Shown piece after piece: positions 1-11,320 of a stretch of 64,000 nt of DNA. The notes below the pieces were generated by a model. It was not told where the DNA came from. It did not search any database and worked only from the letters and a program-made list of their open reading frames with translations. The stretch lies in the NCBI RefSeq assembly GCF_029784135.1, contig NC_073746.1, positions 101,882,515 to 101,946,514 of the forward strand. Reading direction: 5' to 3'. The translations under genes and the position numbers were made by a program. This DNA is from Toxorhynchites rutilus septentrionalis. Its lineage: Eukaryota; Arthropoda; Insecta; Diptera; Culicidae. The first letter of the stretch is position 1. Each line of letters opens with the position of its first letter.

Positions 1-940
1 GGTCAAACACAAAAAATCGATTTCACCCCGCAGTCTACGGAAATTTTCCATCAATTTGCATCGATTTTCACCATCCACAATTTTATTGACTTTCTAGAAT
101 TCCGCCGATTACCCTTGGACTTTCATAGTCAATCCCACGCGTTCCATTCCCTGTCACACGCTGCAAGCGTTCCATTTTGGAATGTGATAAGCAGAAACAA
201 GAAAAAACAGCATGATACTACGGTATTACAGATTATTGAACAAAAAAAAAGAAGGAAAAAAGCAGAATGTGTTCTAATAGAGTTTGAAAATAACGCATCC
301 GCTAGCGCTAGCGCAATCAGCGAAAGTACATAAACCGAAAATATCTTCCATTACGATTTTACACCCCTCCCTTCGGAGAGCAATAAAAACTCCCACTCCA
401 CGGTGCTGGGCCAGTATTGCAGCAGCAGCAGTCGGAGAAGGAGAAGTCGCAAAAAACACAAAGCAAAAGTCTACTGCTGACGTGATCTGCAACATATTTA
501 TGGCAGATTACATCCTCCAACACATACTCCAACGATAAACTTGCTCTCAGTTTACGACGACTCAATCATCGACTCGTGGTGTTTATGTCTAAATGCAGTT
601 CAGCAAGTACACCAGTACCAATTGAGAAACGCGGCATGTGATCGCACCAACACCTGCGTAACGGAGAAATCCCTTTTCCGAGTGCGCATGAGCGGCGCTT
701 TGAAAGGGAAAAATTAAGCTTTGGTGCTGCATTTTCACGATTCGCTCCCTTTCCCGCTGGTGTAGCGTGGTTCCATATGGTTTCGTGAGACTTAGGGTGG
801 TGGTTATTGTGACTATTTGTGACTTATCTCGTTGGAGATCAATTTCTAATAACAGGGCATAACACATATTGATTGAATTTAACGAACTTTATGCGGCAAA
901 TAATGTTGCTGAGCAATAAAATAAATATAAATATATAAAA
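1..940. other. Unassigned 5' flank, no gene recognised
   Basis: No open reading frame here resembles a known protein; the longest are under 100 codons and mutually overlapping. The stretch is not obviously repetitive. It has a CAG-rich run near 420-432 and a GCTAGC-type repeat at 300-312. CATTCC (145-150) and GGAATG (179-184) motifs lie close together and resemble TEAD/Scalloped half-sites. It could be ordinary intergenic DNA or distant vg flank. Confidence 0.4.
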
Positions 941-2039
941 TAAGGTATACCGGCAAGTTTCTTCGGTTTTACAACAGATGGTGTAACTTGATTATTATTC
1001 CAGTGAATCAAATTTCCAGACATTCGTTGGAAAGCTACTGTCATTGCGCGTCTTTTTCTGTATATGTCAAAAAGTTGAAGCGTAAACAACTGAACTAACG
1101 TGTCAGACGTGGTTTGCACGGTTTAAAAGAGTGGTAATTTTGACTTGGAAGACGAAGAACGTTCCGGCCGCCAAAAAAGTTTGAAGGTGAAGAATTGGAG
1201 ACTTTACTCGATCAAGATCCGTCACAAACGCAACAAGAACTTGCAAATACACTTGAAGGAGCTCAGAAAACCATATCCGATCGTTTAAAAGCAATAGGAA
1301 TGATTCGAAAGATAGGACAAAAGATAGGGTGCGTATGAACTGAAGCCACGAGACGTCGAACGCCGTTTTTTCACGTGCGAACAACTGCTCCAACGGATTA
1401 AAAGAAAGGGTTTTTTGCATCGAATCGTTACTGGCGATGAGAAGTGAGTCCATTACGACAATCCTAAACGTAGGGCCACGTATGGATACCCCGACCATGC
1501 ATCAATATCGACGGCCGCGCGGAATATTCACGGCCAGAAGGTTATGCTGTCTATTTGGTGGGACCAGCTGGGTTCGGTGTACTATAAGTTGCTAAAACCA
1601 AATGTAACCATTACGGGGGACCTCTACCGACGACAATTGATGCGTTTGAGCCGTGCACTGAAAGAAAAACGGTCACAATACGAGCAAAGACACGATAAAG
1701 TTATTTTGCTGCACGACAATGCTCGGCCACATGTCGCGAAACCGGTCAAAACATACTTGGAAACGCTGAAATGTGAGGTCCTATCCCACCCGCCGTATTC
1801 TCCAGACATTGCTCCGTCCGATTACTACCTTTTCCGATGCAACATGGCCTGGTTGACCAGCACTTTTCCAATTTTGATGAAGTCAAAAATTGGATCGATT
1901 CGTGGTTAGCCGACAAACTGGCCGATTATTTCTGCAAAGAGATCCGTGGGTAATATTTTGAATATTAAACTTGCAACCATTTTTGCAGAATAAAGCATTA
2001 AATTTTTGAAAAAAAGAGAAACTTACCGGTACTCCTATT
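941..2039 (+). mobile_element. Degenerate mariner (DD34D) element
   Basis: A roughly 1.1 kb Tc1/mariner-superfamily transposon. The left end reads AGGTATACCGGCAAGTTTC (about 943-961); the right end, reverse-complemented, reads AGGAGTACCGGTAAGTTTC, so the terminal inverted repeats match imperfectly. Length and organisation (one transposase gene, short TIRs) fit mariner. The 5' third of the coding region appears deleted. The motif style suggests the mellifera-type subfamily, which is inference. It is an inactive relic. Confidence 0.85.
1105..1951 (+). pseudogene. Mariner transposase pseudogene, DD34D
   Basis: A remnant transposase, which in intact form cuts and pastes the element. The N-terminal helix-turn-helix is missing; reading begins in a WFARFKRG-like linker. 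A DPSQTQQELANTL helix region follows near 1215-1260. The first catalytic motif TGDEK is at about 1430-1444, but the next codon is TGA (1445-1447) where the family has Trp. The second Asp is in HDNARPH and the third in YSPDIAPSDYYLF, with exactly 34 residues between them, defining DD34D. A frameshift after LFR (about 1838) moves the C-terminus to another frame, where GLVDQHFSNFDEVKNW is readable, ending at the TAA near 1949. At least one nonsense and several frameshifts make it non-functional. Confidence 0.85.
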
Positions 2040-2083
2040 ATTAACTTATGTATGGTTTAATCAAGAAACAGTCTAGACGCATA

Positions 2084-3640
2084 CAGTCATTCCATGCCAA
2101 ACCGTTTTAGTAATTCTCAGATTTTTGAGAAAATAGGTAGTTTGTTCATTTTCACAAAATATTATACTCGTATTTTTTTTATTTTATAATTAGGGTGCCC
2201 ATTTCCATTTTTGGATAGTCCGAAAAATCATTTTCTCCTTTTTTCCAAAAATGATTTTTTTAAATTTATAACTTTTGAACTAATGGACCGACTCAGATGG
2301 TCGACATATTAAATTAAAGCCAAAAGTCTTCTTTGAAAAAATGTTACTTTTGCAGAACATTTGGATTTTGTTTTCGTAATTATTGGTTGCATTTTTATTT
2401 TACAGTTTACATAGCATGATAGTCGAGGATTAGAAATTATAATGAGTATTGATAAAGTAAGCATGTTACAGTCTCTACAAATAAATATAGGCGCATGATA
2501 GTATACTGCCGTTATACGCATAGTGGTTCCATGTTCCAAAATCAGCAACTGAGAAAAGCGCATTCAATGTTTTCTAGCATATTTGTCTACCAGATGCTTT
2601 AAGCATTTCGGTTTAGCAATACACTAGGTTTTTTATAAGCAGAAATCTATTGTTTAATGTAATGTGAAATGATCCCCTCACTTGAATCAATCAATATTAT
2701 TTACGGGCTTAAAAATTCATGATGTGACAGTTATGCCTAGAATTTCAACATGGGACAATTGAACTTGATGTTGTTTTTTGAAATACTGGGAACAAACAAT
2801 AATTTTTTTTGTGTTTCTTCGAAAGATTTTGCAACATCGTTTTATGAAGAAAGGGAGTGATCTGCAATACTTTGCAGAATATAAATCTCATTGTTATCAG
2901 GCATTCACTAACGAGGTGTACAAGTGCTCTGTTAAACTTTTTTTTATTTGTTTGACAATTAGTTCGTTCTTACAAACCAGAAATGAGAGCATTAGCCCTA
3001 CTGAAAGCGTGACATAAAATTCCTGTACTCGAGCCGATTTATTTGATACGGATCTACACAAAATACATTTTGCGACAGTTATGAATAGAATATCAACATG
3101 AGACAATTGAATTTGATGTTTTTAAAAAGCTGGGGACAAACTATAACTTTTTTTGTGTTTTTCCGGAAGATTAGGCATCGAAATTTTTTTTTATGAAGAA
3201 AAGTGAAAATAGTCAAAAAGTAACATGGGACAACTATGCGTAGAACTGCAGTATAGTCGCATACAAATATTGAAATAGACTGAAAACATGTTAACTTTGA
3301 AAAGTTATAACTCAAATTCGACAAAAAACATATCTCTGATTTTTGGATGTTATGTAGAAAATCTCATATTTCGAGAAAAAATATAAAAAAGTGCCCTTTG
3401 TCCGTAAATCATGCAAACTATAAAAAAAAACAAATACAAACAATAATTACGAAAACAAAATTCAATTTTTTGCAAGTATAATGTTTTTATAATGTATAAA
3501 GATAAGCTCATTGATTTTTATTAGTTTTATATTTCGATTATATGAATCGGTCCAATAGTTCAAAAGTTATGAATTTTTGGAAAAGGTCATTGTTGGAAAA
3601 AAGGAAATGGTCACCCTCATATAAAAAATTAAAAAACAAG
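2084..3640. repeat. Foldback-type element, copy 1, with nested MITE
   Basis: The left arm (about 2084-2395) and right arm (about 3420-3640) are diverged inverted copies. Both contain the GGTG(C/A)CCATTTCC and TTCGTAATTATT blocks in opposite orientation. The left arm starts CATTCCATGCCAAACCG, the same end as the element at 16097-17376, so the two are family members. The right end of this copy is lost where the next repeat begins at 3641. No coding capacity is recognised. A separate TIR element at 2501-3254 sits in the middle. Confidence 0.65.
2501..3254. mobile_element. MITE family A, copy 1
   Basis: The ends are inverted: GTATACTGCCGTTATACGCA at 2501 and CTATGCGTAGAACTGCAGTATA ending near 3254. 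Inside are two diverged direct blocks (about 2730-2900 and 3070-3200), each with an AACATG(G/A)GACAATTGAA core followed by a GTGTTTxTxCGAAAGAT-type stretch. No transposase is present. TA-flanked ends fit a non-autonomous Tc1/mariner-type element. A second copy lies at 9164-10138. Confidence 0.7.
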
Positions 3641-4055
3641 AAGTGGGTTATATCTGTGGTATAACCGCAAGGGTGACGTAGGACTATCGTTGATTTAGTG
3701 ATCATTTGTTTTTAGTCACATCTGAATCAATTCTGAATAAATCAATAAATGATTATTTGGGGGACTTCGGAAACGAGAGCGAATCTTCTCGATGCTGGAT
3801 GGCAACCAAACGAAAAGAGTTCCGCGCGTGTATGTGTGTGTGTGTGTCGGCCGCTCCGATGTCTCAAGCGGAAAGGTGTTTCGATGCTGATATTCTCTTG
3901 GTGGCCTTTTCAGTGGCATCACTCTCCAGGCTCTTGGTGACACCTTTCATCAGCGCTTTCCATTTCGTTCTGTTATTTGGGAGCTATTAATGCTCAAAAT
4001 CTCGTTCTCCGGCGTAAGCCTTTGTTTTCGAACTTTGAACTTACACCCCCGTATG
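3641..4055 (-). repeat. Promoter-bearing repeat family P, internally deleted copy
   Basis: This copy shares its ends and middle with the copies at 37966-38253 and 43849-46000: GGTTATATCTGTGGTATAACC near 3648, GACGTAGGACTATCG near 3674, a TG-run at 3832-3848, and TCTCCGGCGTAAG near 4005. Read on the minus strand, it lacks the segment that carries TATA and initiator in the full copy. Short open frames across it reflect low-complexity sequence, not a gene. Confidence 0.65.
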
Positions 4056-4197
4056 TGTTTTTCGTATTCTACTGGCCTCAATACATAGTAGGACACTTCG
4101 ATATCATAGTTTGGTACCAGTGCTTGTATTATTCTACCAATTACAATTTATCTCTGCCCGAATGCTCCGAAAAGTTTTTATGTCTGGATTGTTTTAA

Positions 4198-4937
4198 GGT
4201 AGGCCCGGTGTGAAGACTAAAATTTCGAGGTTTTTAACACGAAAATAAAATGCGATCTTTTTAAAATTTTAAATATAAATTTGTAAATTTGTAAATGTAA
4301 ATTTTAAACACTAATAAGTTTTAAAATATAGGACTTTTTTTAAATTTTATTTTACAGAAATTTGTTTTTAATATTTGATGTCAGAGTGGAGTCCTCGAAA
4401 AGAAGATGAGCTGGTTTGGGAACGCACACAGCCTTCCGAAGTCATCTGAATTAAAAAAATTCAAAAGATTATTACTCTGCAGACTTTATTTTGATGAACT
4501 AACCTATAATATACATAAAACAAAAAAAAACTAAAACAAAATGGCGGACTCGTGATAAAAGTTCCCAAAATCTAATATTTTTTATTGATAAATTGTTTAA
4601 ATAAAATAGTTTATTATTAAAAAATTAAATGTTTTAAAGGTTACGTATTTAAATATGTGTGTCTAGAATAACGGGTAAAATTTTTAACCAAATCGGTAGA
4701 ATAGTTTTGAGTCAGTGCTTTCCCGAAATTTTGAAAGCATGGCTTTGCGAAAAACGCGTTTAAAGTTTTGTCACACGCTTCATACACACTACTGCGCGAT
4801 CTCTTATATTAGCTATAACTTTAAAAATATTTAAAATTCGGTCTGAAATTTTTTGAGTATATTTTTAAGATGTTTTTCGTCCGAAAAATGTAAACAAAAA
4901 AAACGAATTTTTGAACCCGTCACACCGGGCTACTACC
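4198..4937. mobile_element. TTAA-flanked MITE family B, copy 1
   Basis: TTAA at 4194-4197 is followed by GGTAGGCCCGGTGTG; at the other end CACACCGGGCTACTACC is followed by TTAA (4938-4941). The interior is very AT-rich and non-coding. A shorter copy with the same TIRs interrupts the hAT pseudogene at 25051-25452. The 4-bp TTAA target suggests piggyBac-like mobilisation, but this is inferred from target choice only. Confidence 0.65.
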
Positions 4938-4941
4938 TTAA

Positions 4942-5524
4942 TAGAAGATATTTTACGAGTTTGAAATAATGTTATAAAAAATGTAATTTCGAAAAAATAA
5001 ATTGTTTTATAAAGATTTTTATCGATATTTTACTCGTTCACCTTGAGTTGGGGCCGCGTGTGCAGTATTGCACACGGGTAGTTCTTACCCTTATATCGCA
5101 GATGGAGATGAAATTTTATGCTAGATGGATTCCTGGCACCATCTAGTATAAGAATCAACCATTGGGCCCTCCAGGTTTTTACGAACTTTTTGGCCAAAAC
5201 ACAATGGCCGTCAAAGTGTTAAATAAAAGCTAATATACCAACTTATTTCCCAACCCAATATATCGTAAGTATTTTAAGTAGAGATTTATTTCAATTGTTA
5301 TTGGCGATCCTGTAAAACTGTTCGAAAAAGTATGTTAGAGAAGCATACATCGATTGACCGACTTATCAGGTGGCGCAAATTTATGTTATGAAAATCTGTA
5401 ATATATTCAAAGATTTTTTATATAGAACGATAGAACAGCTTAAATTCACAATTATCCAATTATAAATTATCTTTAAAATTCTCTCCAAAGTCAAATAAAA
5501 ATTTTATTTTATTACATTGCCTAA
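4942..5524. other. AT-rich intergenic DNA, no gene seen
   Basis: No protein or RNA gene is recognised. A small stem, GTGTGCAGTATTGCACAC, lies near 5058-5075. ATTTCCCAACCCAATAT at about 5247-5263 resembles the terminus of the mariner at 41716-43635 and may be a solo mariner end. Confidence 0.4.
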
Positions 5525-7050
5525 CATTTGCCCAACATTGTTTCTATTCTAAAACCTAATGCCACCCTATCGAAAAGCCGCTCTCATGAAGTCCCGCAAA
5601 TGCACTTTTCATTCAGTTCTTGTCGACATTGCAATGTATACACACTTCCTTCCACTGTTATGACTGTATTAGTGCAGCAGCTAGGGCCGAATCGGTATCC
5701 CCAACAATCAACAGCTTCGCCTACCGCTGCGATCCGTAAGCCGTGTTAAACCACTGCGAAGGGCGGAGCTTGCGTTTATAATTCCTCTCTGTAAGCCACT
5801 CCCATCTCCGTCGGACGCTGCTGAACCGGTTTTCTCGTATGAACACACAAGCACAGGAAACAAACACGCACACACCGAACTGGCCACGGCACTCGAATCC
5901 CTTTCCTCGTCGTTTGGTTGGCTAGCTGCGCTGGTCGACTTCGATGTGTGGAATAGCTGCACGAACTGGTTTTACGAGAATTTCCAACCTAAAGCAGACA
6001 GCTCGAAATTCTTCTGTTTCAGTTGATTTTTCGGTTTTGCTACACGCGCGCGTTCAGCTGAACTCTGTGTGATCGCCGCTACGGGTTCAGGTGACTGACG
6101 TTGGGTTGTTGTTTTTGTTGTTGTTGTGAACTAACCTGCCCGCGGGGTTACGAAACTGCAACACCGTGGATGCATTTTTTGTTCGATTTTGGCCGGAAAT
6201 TCCCCTTTGCCGGAATTGTTCCCGACACTTGTGACGATTTACCGATTTGAAACAAAACAGTGACGTTGGATAATGGTGGCCGTGACGAAATCAGCTGCAT
6301 TCTGAGTGGGAAGAAAGTGTTACATTGTATGTCGTGTAGAGTTCACTTGGAAAATTCGACCATAAAATATCGCCGACTTCAGTGATTGATTGTGTGTTTG
6401 ACATTGAGTCAGGTGATAAAATACATGCTACAGATATCTCGCAAGCGGTGACATCGACTTGTAGAAACATAAAACCAGTGATTTATGGCCAGTTGTTTGC
6501 AAAGTTGTTTCCACCTGCCCTTCGCATCAGTTTCCAGCAGTAGCAGCAGTTGCGGAATCGCGTTGAAGACTATATGATTGTTGCAAAGTTGCATCGTTGT
6601 GCTCTTGCAGTAAAGTGATTATGGAAAAGTCTGAAAATTTTCGCTGATCAGATCGTACGGATCCTCGTTTTACTCCCCGTTAATTGAACAATCAGCAGCG
6701 ATCGAAGGTTATATTTAGAATCAATCGAAACGGAGTGCTGTAAAACTGCCAGCACGTAGCTGTCAGTTACCGATCGAGACGAACGTGATCGACGGCGACC
6801 GATTGCATAATAGTGAGCTGCACTTAGGATGCATCCCGATCGAAACCACCACCATCAACAGAGAGCATCATCTATGGTGGATTGTTGGCAATGTAAAAGT
6901 AATTCTGGGCAATTCAGTCATTGTCTCGTGGTCCACTTATTTGTCGTTGCTGTCGATGTGATGAGCCACTGCCGAGGGTATTTAAATACCGTGTGCAATG
7001 CGCAATGCGCGATCTTTCACTCGGAAAGCAGGTCATAACTCAATTAAGAT
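5525..7050 (+). promoter_or_regulatory. Candidate promoter or noncoding first exon, GC-richer block
   Basis: Compared with its surroundings this block is GC-richer and free of recognisable transposon sequence. It contains TTTATAATT near 5774, an arthropod-type initiator TTTCAGTTGA at about 6017-6026, a TTG/TGT run near 6108-6126, and CAGGTGACTG near 6089, which could be a splice donor. A 69-codon frame at 6829-7038 starts MHPDRNHHHQQ but matches nothing I recognise. It may be the 5' end of an unseen plus-strand gene or a distal vg control region. I see no proof of transcription. Confidence 0.25.
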
Positions 7051-8590
7051 AATTGAAAGTCACTGACAATTTTGGCTGAGATACGGCACGGGGATTTACG
7101 GCACATCAATCGGCGCAGAAATGCTCGAACAATGGCCACGAGGGACCTTTCGCCGAGAGTGGACTTGCAATGACAAATATTTGCGGCATCGGCATGGTTG
7201 GAACATGTAAGCATTCGACTAGGTATTCTGATCGCTATCTGAAGCAGCCATGTAGCCGCGATCGTTGATCCTTCATGAGAGGTGTTGCTTCCAATTTCAT
7301 TCAATAGATTCCGATGGTGATGCAATGATTGTTTTTTTTTGGAATGGATTACAGTCCAATGATTAGGTGCTGAAATACTGGAAGGAATTATGTGTCTTGA
7401 TTCAATGAGGAATGTTCGAATCCTAAAGATGGGAGTATGCATATCCCTATATGCACACTTTTTTAGAAGTGGACATATTCAGATGTGTTTATTTCGTCCA
7501 TGATTCAATGAATCGGGAAATTTTTTTTTGTAGGAATATATGTGTTAACATGTGTTTTCATCGTTATTTCGAAGAACCTAATTTTTCATTAAGGCAACTC
7601 ATAAACCGACGCACTCTACATTCGGTCACGGTTTTTGCTAACATTTTATCTGATTAATGTTTTCAATTTCCCTTATCTTTAATTTTTGTTTCGGTGATGC
7701 TCAAAAATTGTCTATTGGCTGAAACTAGGAACAGTTATTACGATTCAGTACTTTATTGGCTGATCGTCTTTGCTATAATGACAGCTAGCTAAATCTGATC
7801 AAATCATCACTGAGATCTTAATGAAGAGTGATACTCCTTATTGTATAATATAACACATAGTGTTATTCGAAACAAAAACTCCGGTACTGAAGATCTCTTG
7901 CCAAATAATAGAAATTATTTTTTTGCGAAATCGGCAAAAACAAATTTCTATTTGAGTTTCTTTTCAAATTCGTAAATTGAGTTGTTTGATCGTCTGATCT
8001 GAAAAACTCGACACCGCTTCATGTTACAGTTATAAAGAACATTAACAATGAAGTTCTGTTTATAAAGATTAAAACACTTTCACAGGTTTTGAATCTGACA
8101 ATTGCAGACGTGGCTATTGTCAAACGTGGATGCTCCATTTCTAAATGATCTGAACTTTAATTATTTCTGGATACACGAATATTATTTGTTTGTCTCATCA
8201 ATTTGCGTCCTAAGGAAGAGTAAGTTTGGTCATATTCTGTTAGTAGCGTCGGATTGGGATTCTAGGAGGAGCGTGCGTTGATGTTGATGGTAAATTATTC
8301 CTGTCTTAAATCATCGCTTGACATAGATGAACCAGCCTTCGACTGAAAATCTCTTTAGAAAAGAAAGAAAAAAAAATCATCGCTCGACGAAAGGTTTTTT
8401 TTTAAATTCAAAGTTGAATTTATTAATCTTTTACAAAAATGCAATATCAATTCGTTTTTAACATGAAAATCATTACAAACCGGAAGTTTTGTTGCTCAAA
8501 AAAATTGTGCCGATTTTAAGGAACATAATCAAAAACATATTGTGGTAGACATTTTTTTTTAAATTTTCAATTATTCGATATATCATTGAG
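7051..8590. other. Unassigned intergenic DNA
   Basis: I find no convincing gene, TIR pair or recognisable repeat in this stretch. Several T- and A-runs occur (7330, 7505, 7919, 8397). Open frames are short and overlap on both strands without family motifs. Confidence 0.4.
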
Positions 8591-8599
8591 AGATCAGTT

Positions 8600-8800
8600 C
8601 TTCTTCGCCTCTGTTTCACATATATGTTACACATGGCAATAGTTATCCAACCGCGAGCTTATCCAATCCTGCTCCACCTGTTCCAACCACTTCGCTCACT
8701 GAGATCATCTTCTTCATGTCCCCATCGTACATGATGCGAAGGCCATCTTTGCGGGGCTGCTATCCGGCATCCTAATACCATGTCCCATCTATCGCACTCG
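8600..8800 (-). pseudogene. Fragment resembling a non-LTR retrotransposon C-terminus
   Basis: Read on the minus strand, one frame gives GHGIRMPDSSPAKMAFASC, then after stop codons KWLEQVEQDW. This resembles the tail of RTE- or jockey-like non-LTR polyproteins (pattern RMP..PA.. then RW.DQVE.D). Three in-frame stops are present in about 150 bases. It is short and decayed, and could also be a chance likeness. Confidence 0.35.
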
Positions 8801-8819
8801 TTAGAGGTAGACATATTTC

Positions 8820-9135
8820 TAACGATTCGTTTCACAACCCTCCTTCACGCAGCTTGAAAGTTTCGTCCTCCCAGAACTTGTTTGAATTATCGTCGAAGAA
8901 CTGGGAGTTAATGTCCCTAGAAAATTTTTACAGGGCCCTGAGTATGTAATATACCGACGGAGCAAAATGTGGTGAGTACGGCTACGGCACATCACAGTCA
9001 AACTCCAAAAGTTGTAGCCGGGCTGTCAAAGAAACATGAGGTTTGGCATTGTCCTGGCGGAACGCGGAACCATTCCTATTGGCTAAAACCTTTAGTTCAT
9101 CCAGTACCGATCCAATATCGCGATAGTGGATAAAC
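8820..9135 (-). pseudogene. Mariner transposase C-terminal fragment
   Basis: The minus strand encodes FRQDNAKPHVSLTARLQLLEFDCDV, then YSPHFAPSVYY, then FFDDNSNKFWEDETFKL. This is the second catalytic Asp motif (QDNARPH) followed by the YSPDLAPSD motif and tail of a mariner transposase. The third catalytic Asp is replaced by Val (APSV) and a stop lies before YSP, so the fragment is dead. The N-terminal two-thirds are absent. It abuts the MITE that begins at 9164. Confidence 0.7.
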
Positions 9136-9365
9136 GTATAACGTTTTTTTTCTTTCAATGTGATATAACAGCCGTTCTACGCATAGTTGTTCTATGTTCC
9201 AAAATCAGCAACTAAGAAAAACGCCTTAAGCATTTCAATTTAGCAATACACCGGGTTTTTTATAAGCAGTAACCTATTGTCTAATGAAATGTGATAAGTT
9301 CCCCCCATTTGAATCAATCAAGCTCGATTACGGGCCTAAAAACCATGGTGGGACAGCTATGCCTA

Positions 9366-9952
9366 CACCCAAACTAGCGTTGGCCGAAAACATTTCATCT
9401 TTGACAGAAAAGATGCCATTACATGAGCTGGAGAGTCAAATGCGCAAATAATGAGCTGTTTTTAAAGCTTAAAAATGGTTTGTATGTATGCGAGCAGACA
9501 TCTCTTTCTGTTTTCTTTTCTCATTTCATTTGGGATTGTGTCAAAAAAAAAAGACCATACGACGTCAATGGGGATCGAACCAAGGCTGGCTGGATTGCAA
9601 AGCTATTTTACACGACCACGCTATCCACATGGCTAATGATGCTTCAGCAGTTGTTCAGCAAATACGTGATAATATTGCACCTGATTATATAATGAAGTTG
9701 GAAAGTGTTTTCTAAGAGTAAAAAAGGAGCGCATGAAGGAGAACGATATCTATCTCGGTCTGGGCCGTGTATGTGGCAATATATGTGGAAAGCTTAATTG
9801 TTTTTTGTTTCTCTCGTTCGTATTAATTTTATATTGCTGTACCATGTATATTATACAAATGTTTACCAGTATTTGTGAGTCATGACGTTTTCTGTTATGT
9901 TATGTCCCATTTGATGTCATAAATCGGGATGACAAAACATAAGCTAAAAATC
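9366..9952. mobile_element. Nested TIR element inside MITE A
   Basis: It begins CACCCAAACTAG and ends TATTTTGGGTG, flanked by TA on both sides, and is absent from the sister MITE copy at the equivalent point. That comparison gives a clear filled/empty site pair. Inside, on the minus strand, is a tRNA-like A/B-box unit. It is non-coding; no transposase motif is recognised. Confidence 0.6.
9556..9636 (-). repeat. tRNA-derived SINE-head-like unit
   Basis: On the minus strand a B-box GGTTCGATCCCC (9570-9581) fits the tRNA consensus GGTTCGANNCC, and an A-box-like TGGATAGCGTGG lies upstream (9616-9627). Spacing is tRNA-like, and a T-run that could end Pol III transcription follows at about 9543-9552. 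Acceptor-stem pairing is not evident, so this is a tRNA-related SINE head or relic rather than a working tRNA gene. Confidence 0.55.
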
Positions 9953-10149
9953 TATTTTGGGTGTAGAATATCAACATGGGACAATTGAACTTGATGTTGT
10001 TTTTCAAAATACTGGGAACGATCAATAAGTTTTTTTTAATGTTTTTCCGAAAGATTATGCATAAAAACATCGTTTTATGAAGAAAAGTGAAAATTGTCAA
10101 AAAGTAACTTAGGACAACTTTTCGTAGAACGGCAGTATACAAGATGTAT

Positions 10150-10445
10150 AAATATGAAACCGGATTTTCATTCAAAAACAAGTTTATTGTTCTTGAATTG
10201 TTTAATATATTTTCTTTGAAGTAATAACCATTGGAAACTGCACATTTTTCCCATCTGTCGGCAATTCTTGAATGTCTCGCCAAAACCATTCTTTGTATAT
10301 GAGCCAAATCGCACACTTTCTCACATTTTCATCGGATTTGAAGCGTATCCCATCGATTGAAACAAATGGCAATCGGAAAAGCCAAGTCTGGCGAATAAGT
10401 CGCAATCGGTAATTGATCCCAATTGAATTGCTCAACCGCCTTGCT
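10150..10445 (-). pseudogene. Mariner-type transposase C-terminal remnant (left copy)
   Basis: The minus strand reads QLNWDQL at about 10410-10435, degenerate sequence in the region of the catalytic motif, then CDLAHIQRMVLARHSRIADRWEKCAVSNGYYFKE. The RWEKC...NGYYFK ending is typical of mariner-family tails (RWEKCV..DG.YF). Frames shift between the pieces and the catalytic Asp residues cannot be placed. Confidence 0.5.
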
Positions 10446-11034
10446 CGGCAATAAAAATAAAATTATGTGCTGTTTTTTTGACCATTTTGAAGTATAACAC
10501 GAATCAATTCGGCTAATTCTCTTCGGTAACGTCTAATTTCAACAGTTTCAACAGTTTTCGGTGTCTTCAAACACTTCCGGTTATTTTACACGGTCCTCGT
10601 TTCTTACATCAAAGGTCCCACTTTTAAACATTTTGAACCATCCATATCATTACGATTTGTCGAGATCTTTCCCACCATAAGCTTCCAACAACATTTTATG
10701 CGAATCGGAAGTGGAATTTGATATTTTGATAGATGTCAAAAATAATAAATAATAACGATCTATTGGGTTGCCCGAAAAATAATTGCCGATTTTTTCATTA
10801 CAAATTTTTTTTTGTACATAGAATAAACGTATGAAGATGGGTTGTACACCATTCTAAAGCATAAACTCTGAAGTTTTGGAATATTTCACGAACAAATTTT
10901 TATTTTGGTGTGTTATCAAAAACATCGGGAAGAAATAAATAATAGATTTCTTTCTTTCTTTTTCAAAGATATGGATTAAAACAATTTTTTGCGAACTAAT
11001 TCAATAGCAAGTTCAACAAGCTTTATCAGCTCGC

Positions 11035-11320
11035 TTTCATTTGATTTCTACAACGTTCCTGTAGGACCTTTCAATAGAGAGATATTTTTCCCCTTCGTCT
11101 TTGCTGATTAATTGTTCAATAAAAAATTATCGCTTCGCAAAGCTTCACCTCGTTCGATCATTCACCTTCACCAAATCGAAAGGCAGTTTTGAAATCAATG
11201 CAAACAATTTGAATAATTAAAATATCATAAGCGTCAAAGACGAAGGGAAAATTTTTCATTCAACCAACAATATATCTGTATTGAAAGGTCCTACAGGAAC
11301 GTTATAGGAATCAAATGAAA
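11035..11320. mobile_element. 286-bp MITE with long TIRs
   Basis: The left end TTTCATTTGATTTCTACAAC and the right end GTTATAGGAATCAAATGAAA are inverted. The match continues inward through GTTCCTGTAGGACCTTTCAAT and on to the CCCTTCGTCTTTG block, about 70 bases per arm with gaps. It is non-coding. It sits inside the composite mariner relic and therefore inserted after it. Confidence 0.75.

Larger units (their letters stand above)
9164..10138. mobile_element. MITE family A, copy 2, carrying a nested element
   Basis: The left end GCCGTTCTACGCATAGTTG (from about 9171) and the right end, where TTCGTAGAACGGCAGTATA ends at 10139, are inverted repeats matching the copy at 2501-3254. The homologous body is interrupted at 9366-9952: the uninterrupted copy reads GCCTAGAATTTCAACATG, whereas here CACCCAAA...TTTGGGTG has been inserted after GCCTA. 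No transposase of its own. Confidence 0.7.

Noticed and set aside
9556..9636. A functional tRNA gene
   Set aside because: A B-box is present but no acceptor stem or clean cloverleaf could be drawn; better explained as a SINE head.
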